From Candidatus Altimarinota bacterium (GTDB lineage Bacteria; Patescibacteriota; Gracilibacteria; BD1-5; UBA6164), in assembly GCA_010119095.1 (NCBI GenBank), contig SAAG01000001.1, positions 20,823-84,822 of the forward strand: a stretch of DNA of 64,000 nucleotides. Direction: 5' to 3'. Shown here one piece after another: positions 45,563-58,512 of the stretch. How positions within the stretch are numbered: the first letter of the stretch is position 1; every line of letters begins with the position of its first letter. Made by a program: the position numbers and the translations under genes. The notes under the pieces were generated by a model. The model searched no databases. It saw only the letters and a list, made by a program, of their open reading frames with translations, and had not been told where the DNA came from.

Positions 45563-46987
45563 GTGTGATTTAAAACTAAAAAGATTAATAACAATGTATG
45601 GAGTATTAAAAAAAGCATACTTTTTTTTGCTTGATTTTTATCAATAGCTTTTATATGCTTTCTGGGTATATCTATAGTAAAAAATATAAAGGATTTAAAT
45701 TTTAATTTCAATCTATGAAATGTTCTTAGTGGGTTCAAATTTAATCTTCTAACTGATAATAATGAAAGTGATAAAATAAAGATACTTCTTATATGAAGAT
45801 GATGAGAAAATCATAGTTGATGAGAGTTAACAGATTCGATTATACTTGCATCTATAGATTTAGACAAAAAAGTGATTTCTATGCTTTCTATCCCAAGAGA
45901 CTTATATGTTAAATATGGTGATAGTAGATATTGAAAAATAAATTGAGTGTATGCCTATTATTTATGAATCGAAAAAAATGAGGCTAGTGCAATGGATTAT
46001 TTAAAAAATAAAGTAAGCCAGATTACTTGAGAAAAAATTGATTATTATGTAAATATCGATTTTTCATGATTCCAACAAGTAGTTGATTTACTTTGATGAG
46101 TTGTAATAACTGTTCCGAATAATTTTGCAGACTATGCTTATCCTACAAAAAATTGATGATACACAACTTTCATATTAAAAAAATGAACTTGGACTATTGA
46201 TTGAGAAACAGCTCTAAAATATGCAAGAAGTAGACATAGTACAAGTGATTTTGATAGATCTTTGAGACAACAACAAATCCTATCAGCAATAAAAACTAAG
46301 ATGATTAGTGAATCATATTTAAAAAATCCTGTAAAAATAAGAAAGATGTATAATGCAATTAGTCCTTATTTTACTACTGATATTGGAATAAATGGGATAC
46401 TTAAAATTGCTTCAGAAATAAAAGATTTTTCTTGAAGTTGAAGTAGTGATCTAATATCATTAAATTTAAATAATTCTTGTGTTTATTGAGCTTATTCTTG
46501 TAATGTTTGATGAATTTTATATACTCCTCCAATGGAAAACTTTTGATGAGCTTCAGTATTACTACCAAGATGAGCAACAAATTATGTAGTTGAAAAATAT
46601 TGAGAAATACAAAGATTTGCAAATGTTATTTTTAATTATCCAAAAGTATTTACTGATAAACAAGAAATAAATATCTTTAATTCTCAACCTGTGGCTAACC
46701 AAGCATTATATCTAGCAAATGATTTACAACAATTTTGATTTAATATTCCTGCAAAAGATTCTGTTTGAAACACTGCTTGAGAAAATTATGAGTTAACAAC
46801 TATATTGTATAATAATTTGTGAAAAGATACAGAAACTCTTGATGCTTTAAAGCTTTTTGTTAAATGAAAATACCAAGAAGTAAAGACTCCTCGTTATTCT
46901 AAAAACCCTAATACCAAAATAGAAATTATAATTTGAAAAGATTTAAAAGAAGTAACTGATTTCAATTGAGAAGATTCAGTTAAATAA
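45563..46987 (+). CDS. LytR-CpsA-Psr (LCP) family protein
   Basis: A 474-residue protein. Residues 15-37 form a membrane helix. The LCP core follows: ILLIGRGGENHS, DSIILASIDLDKKVISMLSIPRDLYV, VDLLGGVVITVP, and the arginine block GTGTIDGETALKYARSRHSTSDFDRSLRQQQIL. The family transfers lipid-linked glycopolymers to peptidoglycan or proteins. The C-terminal LytR-C-like domain starts at about residue 385. No ATG fits the start; GTG at 45563 is the best candidate. Confidence 0.9.
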
Positions 46988-47181
46988 ATAATCTTTTTTT
47001 TAATTATCTATTATAACCAAGTAAAAGTTATTTTCCTATTTTTTGAAATAAATGAGAATGTTTACTTTACAAGATTTTAACACCTGTTAAAACTGGTAAT
47101 TGATTTCGAATTTATTACAAAAAATTAGGAAAACCCAACTAGTTTGGATATATAAAATTCTTATTCTTTTAAACATAAATT

Positions 47182-50100
47182 ATGAATAGATTCAAAAGAA
47201 ACTCATCAAATTTTATAAGATACAAATCCCCTAATAAATCAATTTTTAGCGACAAAGCTAAGTTAAAAAAAATTTGAATTTATAGTTTGATATGATTTTG
47301 AGGATTATTGTTTTTATTGACGATAATAGTTTATGTAAAATACATACTTCCTCTTCCTGATGTAAAAAATCTAGAAAAACTTAATCTAGCAAAATCTTCA
47401 ATTATATATGATAGAGAGTGAAATGAACTTTATAAAATATATAAGGAAAATAGAACATATGTATGATATGAAAATATATCAAAAAATATGATAAATGCAC
47501 TCGTTGCATGAGAAGATAAAACTTTTTTAAAAAACTCTTGAGTTGATTTAAAAAGGATGTTATGAGCATTTATATATTATGCATTATGAAAAACTGATAA
47601 AGTTGAATGAACTTCTACAATAACACAACAACTTATTAGAAACACTCTGATATGAAGTGAAAGAAAAATAGAAAGAAAGATAAAAGAAATTTATCTTTCT
47701 TATAAAGTTAGTTCTTCCCTGTCAAAAGAAAAAATACTTGAACTTTATTTAAATAAAATAGATTTTTGAAGTAATTCATATTGAATAGAACAGGCATCAA
47801 AGACATTCTTTTGAAAGTCTTCTAAAGATCTTTCTGTATTAGAATCAAGCATACTTGCATCTCTACCAAAGTGACCTTCATATTATTCTCCATATACTCA
47901 CCCAGATAGACTTATTTGATATGTTTATATTTATGATGAAAAAGAAAGTGATAAAGAAGAAAAAAATCAAATAAAAATACTTAGTGATAAAGAAAAAATT
48001 GAGAATGCAAACACTCTTGCTCCTATATTGAAGTATATTGAATGATTTAAATCTAAAGAAATTTCTGATTCAACAAATCTTATTTGTTGAATTAAAAAAG
48101 AAAATCATAAAAATAAATCTCTAATTGTTGATAAGGATTGATGTAGTTTAATAGATTATTCAAAATTATTAGAGTTTCTAAATAGTATTAAAATTGAAAA
48201 CAACTGAAAAATAATTGAGTATCAAACTTGAAGAAAAGATTTTATTCTTCAGAGAATGCTTGAGGATAATTATATAGTTTTTGATGATTATAAAAAATCA
48301 ATTGTATCATCTATATGATTTAAGTTTGAAAAAAACAAAGAAAGAATAAAAGCAGCACATTTTGTATTATATATAAAAGAATATTTAGAGAAAAAATACT
48401 GAAAAGATTTTATGGATACTTGATGATTAAAAATTTATACTACAATTGATCCAAAACTTCAAGATAAAGCTGAAGAATTGATTGAAAAATATTGAGAAAC
48501 CAATGCTAAGAGATTTTGAGCAAACAATGATGCTCTTGTAAGTATAGATAATGAAAATTGAGAAATACTTGCTATGGTTTGATGAAGAGATTATTTTGAT
48601 GAGGAAAATTGATGAAATGTAAATATGATTACTTCTCATCTACAACCTGGATCAAGTTTTAAACCATTTGTTTATGCTCAAGCTATTGATCACAATAGTA
48701 TCTGATCTAAAACTCCAATATTTGATTTACAAACAAACTTTCCTTGATGATACACTCCTTCAAATTTTGATTGAGGATTTAAGTGACTTATGAATGTATC
48801 TACTGCATTAAATAATAGTAGAAATATCCCTGCAGTTAAAATGGTATACTTATGATGATGAGAAGAAAAAGTAGTTAGTTTGGTTAGAAAACTTTGACTT
48901 GAAAGTGTAAAAACTGACTGAAGATATTGATCTTCTATATGACTTTGAACCGTTGAAGTAACTCCACTTGAAATGGCTAAAGCATATAGTGTAATGGCTA
49001 ATTTATGAGAGAAAAAAGAAATTACACCTATATTAAAGATACTAGATTCTAAATGAGTTGTAATAGAAGAAAAATCAAAGAATAAAGATAAAAAATGAGA
49101 ACAAGTTTTAAGTAGTGCTACTGCATATATTTTGAATAATATATTAAGTGACACTTCTTCAAGACCAGCTTGATGGAATGGTTTTATTTCTCTTTCAGGT
49201 AGAAAAGTAGCTGCAAAAACTTGAACTTCAACAAAACAATATGTTAAAAACTGAGCAAAAATTAAACTTCCTAGAAATCTATGGACTATTTGATATACTC
49301 CTCAAATTACTACTGTAGTACGGGTTTGAAATACTGATTGAAAAGAAGTAAATATGAGTTGAGATTGATTAAATGCAGCTTGACCTATATGGAGAGATTT
49401 TATGACATTTGCTCATAAGTGAAAAAAAGTTAGTGATTGGAAAAGACCAGGTTGAGTAAGTACAATTGCTATATCAAAGCTTACATGATTTCCTGTAGAA
49501 GAGTGATTTAGAAAAGACTTGATAGTATCTTCTATGTTTAAAAATATCCCTACATGAAAATGATGATGACTTAAAACAGTTAAAGTTGATGCTTTATGTA
49601 ATTGAAAAATAAGTGAGTTAACTCCTCCTGCTTGAATAAAAGAGATTTATATTCTTGATGTTCATTCCCTGATTCCAACTAATAAATCATGGGAATGACC
49701 TGTACAAAATTGGGTAAAAAACTGATGATACAAAGAAGAATTTTGAGAATTACTTGATTCTTCAGATTCCCTAAAAGATACAATATGTGAAAGAGAAGAA
49801 AATCCAACTTTATGAAATATTCAAATTGCATCAAGAATAGTAGATAAATGACAACTTTTTGCATGAAAAAATTATATTGAACTTGCCTACAAGAGTGACA
49901 CTCCAATAATAAAAATTGACATACTTCTCGATGAAATAAAGATAGATGAAATAAGTCTTTCAGGTAAAAATGAATGAAGTTATAAGTGAAATTTTACTAT
50001 TCCAGATACTTATAAATGAGTATATAATATTACAATTAGAGCAGTTAATAATACTTATTATTCAATAGATGAAATAAAAGAAATTGAGATCGTAGATAGT

Positions 50101-50394
50101 GATCAAGTAGCTCCAAGTATTACAATAAAAAATCCTATAGATAAAAGTATAAAACTATATAATAATTGACAAGTATTTAATTTAAGATGAGAAGTAAGTG
50201 ATTCAAGTAGTTTAAAAGCAATCAATGTTTATATTGATTCAAATCCTTATAAATTATGATTAACTGATAGAAGCTTTGTATTACCTATATCATGAGAAAA
50301 CTTAGACATTTGAAGTCATATTCTTACAGTTGAAGCAATTGATAATGCTCTAAATAAGTCTAAAGAAGATGTAAACTTAGAAATTATCGAATAG
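47182..50394 (+). CDS. Bifunctional penicillin-binding protein 1A-type (GT51 and transpeptidase)
   Basis: A 1070-residue protein. A basic cytoplasmic tail and one helix (about 40-62) precede the GT51 domain: ALVAGEDKTFLKNSGVD, GTSTITQQLIRN, ILELYLNKIDFGSNSYGIEQAS. The transpeptidase domain has the active serine in QPGSSFKPF, STALNNSRN as the SxN box and AAKTGTST as KTG. About 300 C-terminal residues include two Ig-like/beta-sandwich segments rich in Asp and Ser, unusual in length. It builds peptidoglycan. Followed by an intrinsic terminator. Confidence 0.95.
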
Positions 50395-50440
50395 TGCAAA
50401 AGATTAAACATATCAACTTGTCAAGATAATTTTTGACATT

Positions 50441-50467
50441 AAAACTCTACATTTGTAGGGTTTTTTT
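50441..50467 (+). terminator. Intrinsic terminator after PBP1A
   Basis: AAACTCTACA, a 3-base loop and TGTAGGGTTT form a stem of about 10 bp followed by seven T, on the plus strand 46 bp after the stop. Confidence 0.8.
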
Positions 50468-50555
50468 GTTATATATGTTATTATTTGTATGGTAGTATTA
50501 AAGCTAAAGAGTAAATATATTATAAAAATATTTATTACTTAACCCCATTAAACTC

Positions 50556-51887
50556 GTGAATTTAAAAGCTTTTATAGACAAATCTGTTATGAATAAAATC
50601 TCTACAAATCCTAAAAATGTAGAGGATTTATTTAGTGTTCCATGAGAAAATAAAAGCAATTATGATTCAGATTTATCATTAACAAATAACAATAAAAACC
50701 AAGAGGATACATTTATAGTTACTTACATTAATGATATTATAGTAAGAGCATTATGATTATGAGCATCAGATATACATATTGAACCAAGTGATGAAGTATT
50801 AAAAGTGAGATTTAGAGTAGACTGAAAATTTATTAAACATAAAGATTACCCAAAAGAACAAAAAGAAAGCTTTATTGCTAGAATTAAAATAATGGCTTAT
50901 CTGAGAATTGATGAGCACAGATTACCACAAGATTGAAAAATAAACTATAAGTTATATGCATGAAAAACTATAGACTTGAGAGTATCTATTATCCCAACAA
51001 TATATTGAGAAAAATGTGTAATAAGAATATTAAAAAAAGATAGTAAACCACCTGAGTTAAAAGAGCTATGAATTATGCCGTATAATATGGTTAAGATAAA
51101 AAAACACTTGCAAGATAATTATTGAATGATTTTAGCCGTTTGACCAACTTGATCAGGTAAATCTACTACATTATTTTCGCTTTTATCTCAATTCAATGCT
51201 GATGATAACAATATTTCAACATTGGAAGATCCTGTAGAATATAGAATACCTTGAGTAAACCATATACAAATAAATTCTGCTATCAATTTTTCTTTTGCCA
51301 ATTGATTAAGATCACTATTAAGGCAAGATCCCGATATAATAATGGTATGAGAAATAAGAGATGAGGAGACTGCAAAACTTGCAGTTGAAGCAAGTATAAC
51401 TGGTCATATAGTTTTTTCCACTCTACACACTAACTCTGCAGTACATACTATACAAAGACTTGTTAATTTATGAATTGATCCTCTGCTTATAACCTCTTCA
51501 TTGAGATTTATTATCTCTCAGAGATTGTGAAGAAAACTTTGTGTGAATTGTAAGGAAAAATACACCCCTGACCAGAGAATTAAAGAATATATAGTTTGAA
51601 AAGTATGAAGATATATAAAAGATAAAGAGAATTTAGTATTATACAGACAGAGTGAAGTTGGTTGTTCTAAATGTAATAATACTTGATATAAATGAAGAGT
51701 TTGATTTTATGAGGTTCTTGAGATGACTGAAAAAATGGAAGAGTTAATTCTCAGACAGGCAAACAAAAACCAACTTGAAATACAATCTGTTTGAGATTGA
51801 ATGGTTACAATTAAAGAAGATGCTCTCATAAAAGTTGTATTATGAGAAACAAGTATCGAGGAAGTCTTAAATGTTTTGTGAAATTAA
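50556..51887 (+). CDS. pilB: Type IV pilus/type II secretion ATPase (PilB/GspE)
   Basis: A 443-residue ATPase. N2-like domain with [31 protein letters not shown] is Walker A (two TGA glycines); [20 protein letters not shown] is the Asp box; [20 protein letters not shown] is Walker B/His region; [13 protein letters not shown] and [20 protein letters not shown] form the zinc-binding cysteine set typical of PilB. No long N1 domain. GTG at 50556 is used; ATG at 50589 is an alternative. It drives pilus extension for attachment or DNA uptake. Confidence 0.93.
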
Positions 51888-51921
51888 TTTTGTTTTTTTA
51901 TTTCTTATAAATTTCTGAAAA

Positions 51922-52086
51922 ATGAAAAGCCCAAATCTAGAAAAATATTTTGACTCGCATATTAATCCAAATCTGGATCAAGAATTATTAAAAATTCTAA
52001 AATATATTAATCCTGAATATATTGAAGCTTTTCAAAATTTTAGGTTATCTGTATTATGAACTCTTGCAGTAGAAAAAGAATCATAA
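51922..52086 (+). CDS. Small hypothetical protein
   Basis: A 54-residue protein (MKSPNLEKYFDSHINPN...), helical and without membrane or cysteine features, 34 bp after the PilB-type gene on the same strand. Ends with VEKES before TAA. Function unknown. An inverted repeat (CTATATTTTT...AAAAATATAG) follows at 52095-52118. Confidence 0.5.
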
Positions 52087-52182
52087 AAAAAGTGCTATAT
52101 TTTTGCAAAAAAAATATAGATATGATAAAATAAATTAGCCTAAAAAAATTAAAAACAAAAATAAATATTAAAATAAAAACAA

Positions 52183-53142
52183 ATGAACTCTAGTAATGAT
52201 ATACTAAATAATTTAGAAATCCCTGAAGAACAAAATTCTTTATACTCTAAAGCATGAGATAATAATTGATCCTATAGTGATGAATTATATCAAAATGATT
52301 ATTTATTTCTGAAGAATATTCTAAATAATGATGAAGAAGTAAAAGAAGAAATTGAAAGAATTAAAACTCGTATGACATATTGAAAAATAAAGTCATATTT
52401 ATCTTTTCTTTCAAAATATATTCTAACTTCATTTGGTATATTTCTATTGCTTATGGCAACAACAAATTATAAGGCCTATATAAACATTGCAAATAGTTAT
52501 ATAAAAAAGGATACTTATGCAAAAAATAGTGATTCTATATTAAACTCAGTAAAAGCTACAAATATAACAAACACTAAAAAAAGTGAAACTAAAAAAACAA
52601 AAAAAGAAGATGAAAATTTGAATAATTCATTGAAATCTTTTGTGAATTTAAAAGAGGAAAAACCAAGTCTAGATATTGATATTACTCCATATGAAAATAG
52701 AATTATTATACCTAAAATTTGAAAAAATATTCCATTAGTTGATGTTGCTAATAGAGTTATTTCATGACAAAATGAGTTACAACAAATATTTATGAAAGAG
52801 CTTGAAAAAGGAGTAGTAAGATATCCTTGAAGTGTAAAACCATGAGAAATATGAAATTCTTTTATTTTTTGACACTCTTCGAATTTTCCATGGATAAAAT
52901 GAGATTACAATGATATTTTTGCAACTTTAAATAATGTAAAACACTGAGATGATATAATCATATATTATAATCAAAAAAAATATACCTATACTGTAAAAGA
53001 AAGAAATATTATTAATCCATGAAATATTGCGATATTTAAATGAAATAGAACAAAAGCACAAGTTATGATAATGACATGTCGGCCAATTTGAACAACTTTA
53101 AATAGATTAGTATTAACTTGAGAATTAAAAAAAGAATCATAG
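52183..53142 (+). CDS. Sortase family transpeptidase
   Basis: A 319-residue protein. A cytoplasmic acidic region (about 85 residues) precedes one membrane helix (86-105), then a Lys/Asn-rich linker and the sortase barrel. The catalytic His is in FIFGHSSNFPW, the Cys in IMTCRPIGTT and the Arg in LNRLVLTGEL. The type is class E/F-like, without certainty. The long N-terminal cytoplasmic tail is unusual. It anchors proteins with an LPxTG-like signal. A strong terminator follows. Confidence 0.9.
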
Positions 53143-53160
53143 TTTTTTTATTAATTATAA

Positions 53161-53194
53161 AATACTCTAGGTAGTTTTACTAGAGTATTTTTTT
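53161..53194 (+). terminator. Intrinsic terminator after the sortase gene
   Basis: ATACTCTAG and CTAGAGTAT form a 9-bp stem with a 9-base loop, followed by nine T, 19 bp after the sortase stop. Confidence 0.85.
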
Positions 53195-53254
53195 ATTTGA
53201 TTTTTGTTATTTTATTTATAAAATGATTTTATATTATATCATAATTTTGGCTTA

Positions 53255-54214
53255 TTGAAAACATTAATAGTATGAGTTGGAGCATTTTGATTTGCAATAT
53301 TAAAACATATATCAGAAAAGCACCCAGATAAAACCATCTATGCTTATGAAAAAAATGATTTAGTATCAAGTTATCTAAAAAATTTTAAAAAACATCCATA
53401 TTTCTTTGAATGAGTTAAACTAGGAAAAAATATAATTTTTGTAGATAAAATAGAAGATGAATTAAAAGATGTAGATTTACTTATATTGTCCCTACCTTGT
53501 CAATTTGTATTACCATTTTTTCAAGATATAAAAAAGTATTTAAAACCATGATTAACGATACTTAATCTTGCTAAATGAATTAATAATAAAACACTACATA
53601 CTGTTTGAGATGATTTAAAAATTACTCTAAAGTGAATCTCTTATAATTATGCATGTTTATCTGGTGGAATGATAGCTTCAGATATAGTTAAATGAAGTAT
53701 TATTTGAGCAACAGTATGAACTGAAAGTGAGGCTTTATGAAACACTTTAAAAGAATATTTTGAAACTCCTATATTTGTTGTTAACTTCTATACTTGAAAA
53801 ATAAAAAACTCTGAACTAGCATGAGCTTTAAAAAATATATTTGCTATTTTTACTGGTTATCACGAGTGACTTTGAATGTGAGCATCTAGTCTTGGGTACT
53901 TTTTTTGTGAATATTATACTGAGTATAAGAGATTATTCACTCTACTTGGTTGAAACAATGATATCAAGTTTAACAGATTTGCTATTTGATGAGATTTAAT
54001 AGCTACTTGTTTTTGAAATTCAAGAAATAGATACCTTGGAAAACTAGTATGAGAATGAAAAAATCCTACTGAAGTACTTGAACAAATGAAAGCAGAAAAA
54101 AAGATTGCTGAGTGATATGAAACACTTAAATGAATTTATGAAATCATAAAAGATAGAGATGATTTCCCAATTACAAAAGAACTTTGAAAAAAAATATTAT
54201 TTCCTAATAAATAA
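53255..54214 (+). CDS. gpsA: Glycerol-3-phosphate dehydrogenase [NAD(P)+]
   Basis: A 319-residue protein with Rossmann start TLIVGVGAFGFAILKH, LLILSLPCQFVLPFF, LNLAKGI, LSGGMIASDIVKG, and the catalytic ELAGALKNIFAIFTGYHEGLGMGASS with the conserved Lys. NSRNRYLGKLVGEG matches the end of the GpsA signature. No ATG is available in frame; TTG at 53255 gives the normal length. It makes glycerol-3-phosphate for lipids. Confidence 0.93.
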
Positions 54215-54219
54215 ATTAT

Positions 54220-54648
54220 ATGAAAGTGAGAATTAAATCTCTTGATTGAAAATGAGTTAATTATGAAACTGAAGGGGCTTGTGCATTTGATTTTAGATGT
54301 CTAAATGATGAAATATTTGAACCTGGTGATTTTAAGTTAGTTGAAACTTGATTAGTTGTAGAAATACCAAAATGATTTGTGCTTATGACATCTCCAAGAA
54401 GCTCAACTTATAAAAAACACTGACTTATACAAGTAAATTCACCTTGAATAATTGATAATGATTATTGTGGTGATAATGATACTATTAAATTTCCATATTA
54501 TAACCTATCTTGAAAACAACAAATTCTTGAAGCAGGTACTAGAATAGGACAATGAACTTTTGTAAAAATAGAAAGATGAGAATTTGAACTTGTTGAGACA
54601 ATGTGAAATAAAGACAGATGAGGAATCTGAACAACATGAATAAAATAA
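54220..54648 (+). CDS. dut: dUTP diphosphatase (dUTPase)
   Basis: A 142-residue trimeric dUTPase. Motif 1 is CAFDFRC, motif 2 SPRSSTYKKHGL, motif 3 NSPGIIDNDYCGD, motif 4 RIGQGTFVKIE and motif 5 NKDRGGIGTTG with TGA glycines. Catalytic Asp is in motif 3. It starts 5 bp after gpsA, and dCTP deaminase lies 1.4 kb away. Confidence 0.93.
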
Positions 54649-54652
54649 AAAT

Positions 54653-55582
54653 ATGAATAAAAAATATATATATCTAATCTGATCATTATCAGTAATTTTT
54701 GCTGCAACCCTATGGAGTTTGGATTGAATGCTAATTAGACCTCAATTTTATCATTTCCCTGCTATAACTATCGTGTTTTTAGAACATTTTTTATGAAGCT
54801 TAATACTAAGTCCTTTTTTATTTTTATCTTTTGGTAAAATAAAAACAATAAATAGAAAAGTATTTATATCTTTGTTTTGGGTTTGTCTATTTTGAGGGCT
54901 AATATGAACATTGTCAATTACTGAAGCATTTTTTGCTGCATTTAGATGAGAAAGTTCATTATCAGTTATTGTTATATTACAGAAATTGCAACCGATTTTT
55001 GCTATTGTATTAGCTGCAATACTATTGAAAGAAAAACTAACAAAAATATTTTATTTATGGGCAATGATAGCACTTGTATCAGTTTACTTTATAGTATTTC
55101 CAGATATAAAATTAGGAATTAGTTGAACTGATTTTTTCAATATACCTGCTATTTATGCAATTGTTGCTGCATTTTCTTTTTGATCATCAACTGTTTTATG
55201 AAAAACACTTGTTGATGATTTGTGATTTTCTCTGTCAACTGCTCTAAGATTTTTATTTACATCTATATTGGCTTTTTTCACATTATTAATATCTTGAAAT
55301 TTTTTCTCTATAAGTAGTTTGGAATTATTACATTGGGAGTTATTATGAGTAATTGTAGTTACTTCTGGAGCATTTGCTATGGTATTATATTATTATTGAT
55401 TAAAAAAGATAAAAGCTTCTTCTGCCACTATATTTGAACTTGCCTGGCCTCTTTCGGCAATATTTTTTGATTATATATTTAACTGAAAATTGTTAACTCC
55501 TATTCAATTTATAGCATCATGAGTTTTGATACTGTGCTTTTTTATGATTATAAATGAGTGAAAAAAGATTGAAAGTAAATAA
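54653..55582 (+). CDS. EamA/DMT-family transporter
   Basis: A 309-residue protein with ten hydrophobic helices in two homologous halves. The first half starts AATLWSLDGMLIRP, the second AAFSFGSSTVLGKTLV. No substrate clues. Starts 4 bp after dut and is followed by a shared terminator. Confidence 0.85.
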
Positions 55583-55592
55583 TTCATAATAA

Positions 55593-55626
55593 AAAAAAGC
55601 TAGATAAAATTATCTAGCTTTTTTTT
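55593..55626. terminator. Bidirectional terminator between EamA transporter and dcd
   Basis: A perfect stem AAGCTAGATAA/TTATCTAGCTT with A and T tracts on both sides, placed between convergent genes. Confidence 0.85.
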
Positions 55627-55627
55627 A

Positions 55628-56179
55628 TTATATATCTTTTTTCTCTTGATAAGATACAAAGTTTTCTTCTCAGTCTTTAAATCTTCCTACTTTTTTGTAA
55701 TCTTTTTCACAAGGGCTTGAAATCTGCGAAAATAGTATTTGTGCAACTTCCATTCATGGTCTTAATATAATTGGAACTCTACTAAAATTACCAAGTTCAA
55801 AAGTTATATTTAAATAATGTCATGGGTTTATTAGTCAAGCAGTATTGTGTACAGCTAATCCAATTCTTGCTAATCAACTTTTTCATCATAATTGGACTAA
55901 ATATTTATCAGATCAAAAATAATCTTTTGATGTTCATAAAATAGTCTCATTTGGATGAAGTATAAAAGCTTCTCCATCTTTAATTATTACTTCTTCATAT
56001 TCAGGTAATATCTTGTTTTCAGGATCAACATAAGGAGTAGATGAACATTTTACTACCAAAAATTTATTACCTAGTAATATATCATAACTAGCTGGTTGTA
56101 ATCTACTAGGATCAAAATCTGATATAACTATATCTTTTGCCTCTAGGGCTTTTTTTATATCTACATCTGATAAATACAT
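55628..56179 (-). CDS. dcd: dCTP deaminase
   Basis: A 183-residue protein: MYLSDVDIKKAL, SRLQPASYDILLG, FILHPNETILG, the catalytic GKSGLARIGLAVHNTAG (Ser and Glu replaced at flanks as in family variation), INPGHYLNITFELGN, and MEVAQILF. The family deaminates dCTP to dUTP, which the neighbouring dUTPase then hydrolyses to dUMP. Confidence 0.9.
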
Positions 56180-56318
56180 AAATTTATTATTTAATTATAA
56201 AGTCATTGTCTATATGTTATTTATATGAATAAAAAAATCAAATCAAAAATAATTTGCATATATCTCGTATATAGATATAATGATTTTTGTATATATTTTA
56301 TATTTAATACTTTTTTAT

Positions 56319-57845
56319 ATGTTTTCACTTGTAAAATCTATCGCAATTAACGGATTATCTGGAACAATTATAGATGTAGAAGTAGATATCAATTTCTGAA
56401 TGACTTGTTTCACAATAGTCTGACTTCCTGACCAATGAATTCAGGAAAGCAAAGAAAGGATTAGAAGTGCTTTAAAATCTAGTTATGCAAAGCTTCCTAC
56501 AACTAGAATCACAGTCAATCTAGCACCTGCAGATATAAGAAAAGTGGGGCCTAGTTTTGATTTACCTATTGCTATTGGTATATTGTTATCTGATGAAGTA
56601 ATACTAGATAATAAACTAATAGATTGAAGTATATTTTTATGAGAATTAGCTTTAGATTGAAAACTGAGAAAAGTATCTGGAGTATTACCAGCGACTATCT
56701 GAGCTCGTGAAAATTGATTTAAAAGGATATTTATACCAAAAGAAAATATAAAAGAGGCATCTATCGTAGATTGAATTGATGTAATATGAATTGAAAGCTT
56801 ACATGATTTGATAGATATACTAAACTCTAGAAAAGAGTATGAGATAGCACCAAAGATAGACTTAAAAAGTCTGAAACAAGATAAGTTAGAAAAATATGAT
56901 TTTTCACATGTGATAGGTCAAGAGTTTGCAAAAAGAGCCTTGATGATATCAGCTTCTGGATGACACAATATAATTATGAATGGTCCTCCTTGAAGTGGTA
57001 AAACTATGTTAGCAAAGGCACTCAAGACTATATTGCCTGATTTGACACTGGATGAATCAATAGAGATATCAAAAATCTATTCTATCTCAGGACTTTTGAC
57101 AACAGAAAATCCTATAATAATAGAAAGACCTTTTAGAACAGTCCATCATACTGCGAGTAGTATAAGTATTATTGGAGGTGGAAGAAATGCTAAGCCCTGA
57201 GAGATAAGCTTAGCTCATAAATGAGTACTGTTTTTTGATGAAGTATTAGAATTTAATAAAACAGTACTGGAAGTGCTTAGACAACCACTAGAAGATGGTA
57301 ATATAACTGTTAATAGAGTTAACTCAACTTTTACTTATCCTGCTAAGTTTATGTTTGTAGGAGCTATGAATCCTTGTCCTTGCGGGTTTTTAACTGATCC
57401 AAAAAAGCAATGTATATGTAGTGCTAGAGATATAGAAAAATATAGATCAAGACTATCTGGTCCTCTAATTGATAGAATTGATATATTTATAGAAGTCCCT
57501 AAAGTAGAAACTGAAAAATTTGGTAAAGATGCTCCAAAATGAGAATCATCAAAGGAGATTAAGGAAAAAGTAGAAAAAGCTAGAGAGATGCAATTAAAGA
57601 GATTTAATTGAACAAAAATCACTTTCAATAGTGAAATGTGAACTAAAGATATAGATAAATATTGTCGTTTAAGTGATGAATCTGAAAACATACTTAAACA
57701 AGCTGTAGCTAGTCTAGATCTATCAGCAAGAAGTTATTACAAGATACTAAAACTAAGTCGTACGATAGCAGATTTAGAGTGAAGTAATGATATAAAAACA
57801 ACTCATATACTTGAAGCTCTTGGATATAGAAAAAAATGAAGTTAA
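56319..57845 (+). CDS. comM: ComM/YifB-family Mg-chelatase-like ATPase
   Basis: A 508-residue protein. N-terminal lon-protease-like domain (FTIVGLPDQGIQESKERIRSA). AAA+ core: MNGPPGSGKTMLAKAL (Walker A), VLFFDEVLEF (Walker B), FRTVHHTASS and GAMNPCPCGFLTDPKKQCICS, a Cys-rich zinc-like site of ComM, then RLSGPLIDRIDIFIEVP. ComM is a helicase that widens natural transformation branches; with PilB it supports a DNA-uptake system. Confidence 0.93.
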
Positions 57846-57913
57846 AAATATTTTTGATTTACTTTTAGTTATTTTCAATTAAAATCTTAAAAATTATCTT
57901 ATTATTCCCTACA

Positions 57914-58510
57914 ATGAAAGCACTTATTTTTGATTTTGATTGAGTAATACACGACACTTTTGATTTTCATAGAAACAAAATTGAAGAATACTTTAAAATA
58001 ACTTTTTCAGAGGAATATTTTAAAAGTATACATGATGGAAATATATTTGCATCTTCTCCCCCTGAACCAATAAAATCTGAGTGATGGGAAGGTTATAGAG
58101 ATTATATATATAAAGATTATTCGAGTTTAATTATGGATAATTCAATAAAGAGAAATTTATTGAAACTTAAAGAAAGCTATTCATTACATATTATATCTTC
58201 ATGATGAACAAATAATGTGAGTGATTTACTTAGAAATAACGAGTTTATTGATACATTTAATGATATATTATGTTATGAATTTCATAAATCAAAAGTTTAC
58301 AAATTTAACTATATATTGAAAAAATATAAATTAAAAGTTGAGGAGTGTTTATTTGTAACTGATACACTTTGAGATATACTTGAAGCAAATGAAGTTGGGT
58401 TAAAAACAATAGCTGTTGATTTTTGATACCATGAAAGAGAAAGATTAGAAAAATGAAATCCTTATAAGATAATTTCTGATTTTAGTGAACTTTTTAACAT
58501 ATTAAAATAA
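57914..58510 (+). CDS. HAD-family phosphatase (phosphoglycolate-phosphatase-like)
   Basis: A 198-residue protein. Motif I FDFDGVIHDTF, motif II IISSGGTNN, motif III HKSKVYKFNY with Lys, motif IV LFVTDTLGDILEAN. Ends 2 bp before the pseudouridine synthase. Substrate not defined. Confidence 0.88.
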
Positions 58511-58512
58511 CA

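Noticed and set aside
45445..45738. Minus-strand open frame opposite the LCP gene
   Set aside because: Low-complexity shadow of the LCP reading frame; no family likeness.
52095..52118. Intrinsic terminator between the small hypothetical gene and the sortase
   Set aside because: The inverted repeat is almost pure A/T and has no T run after it.
57335..57691. Minus-strand open frame inside comM
   Set aside because: Antisense shadow of a strongly conserved AAA+ gene.
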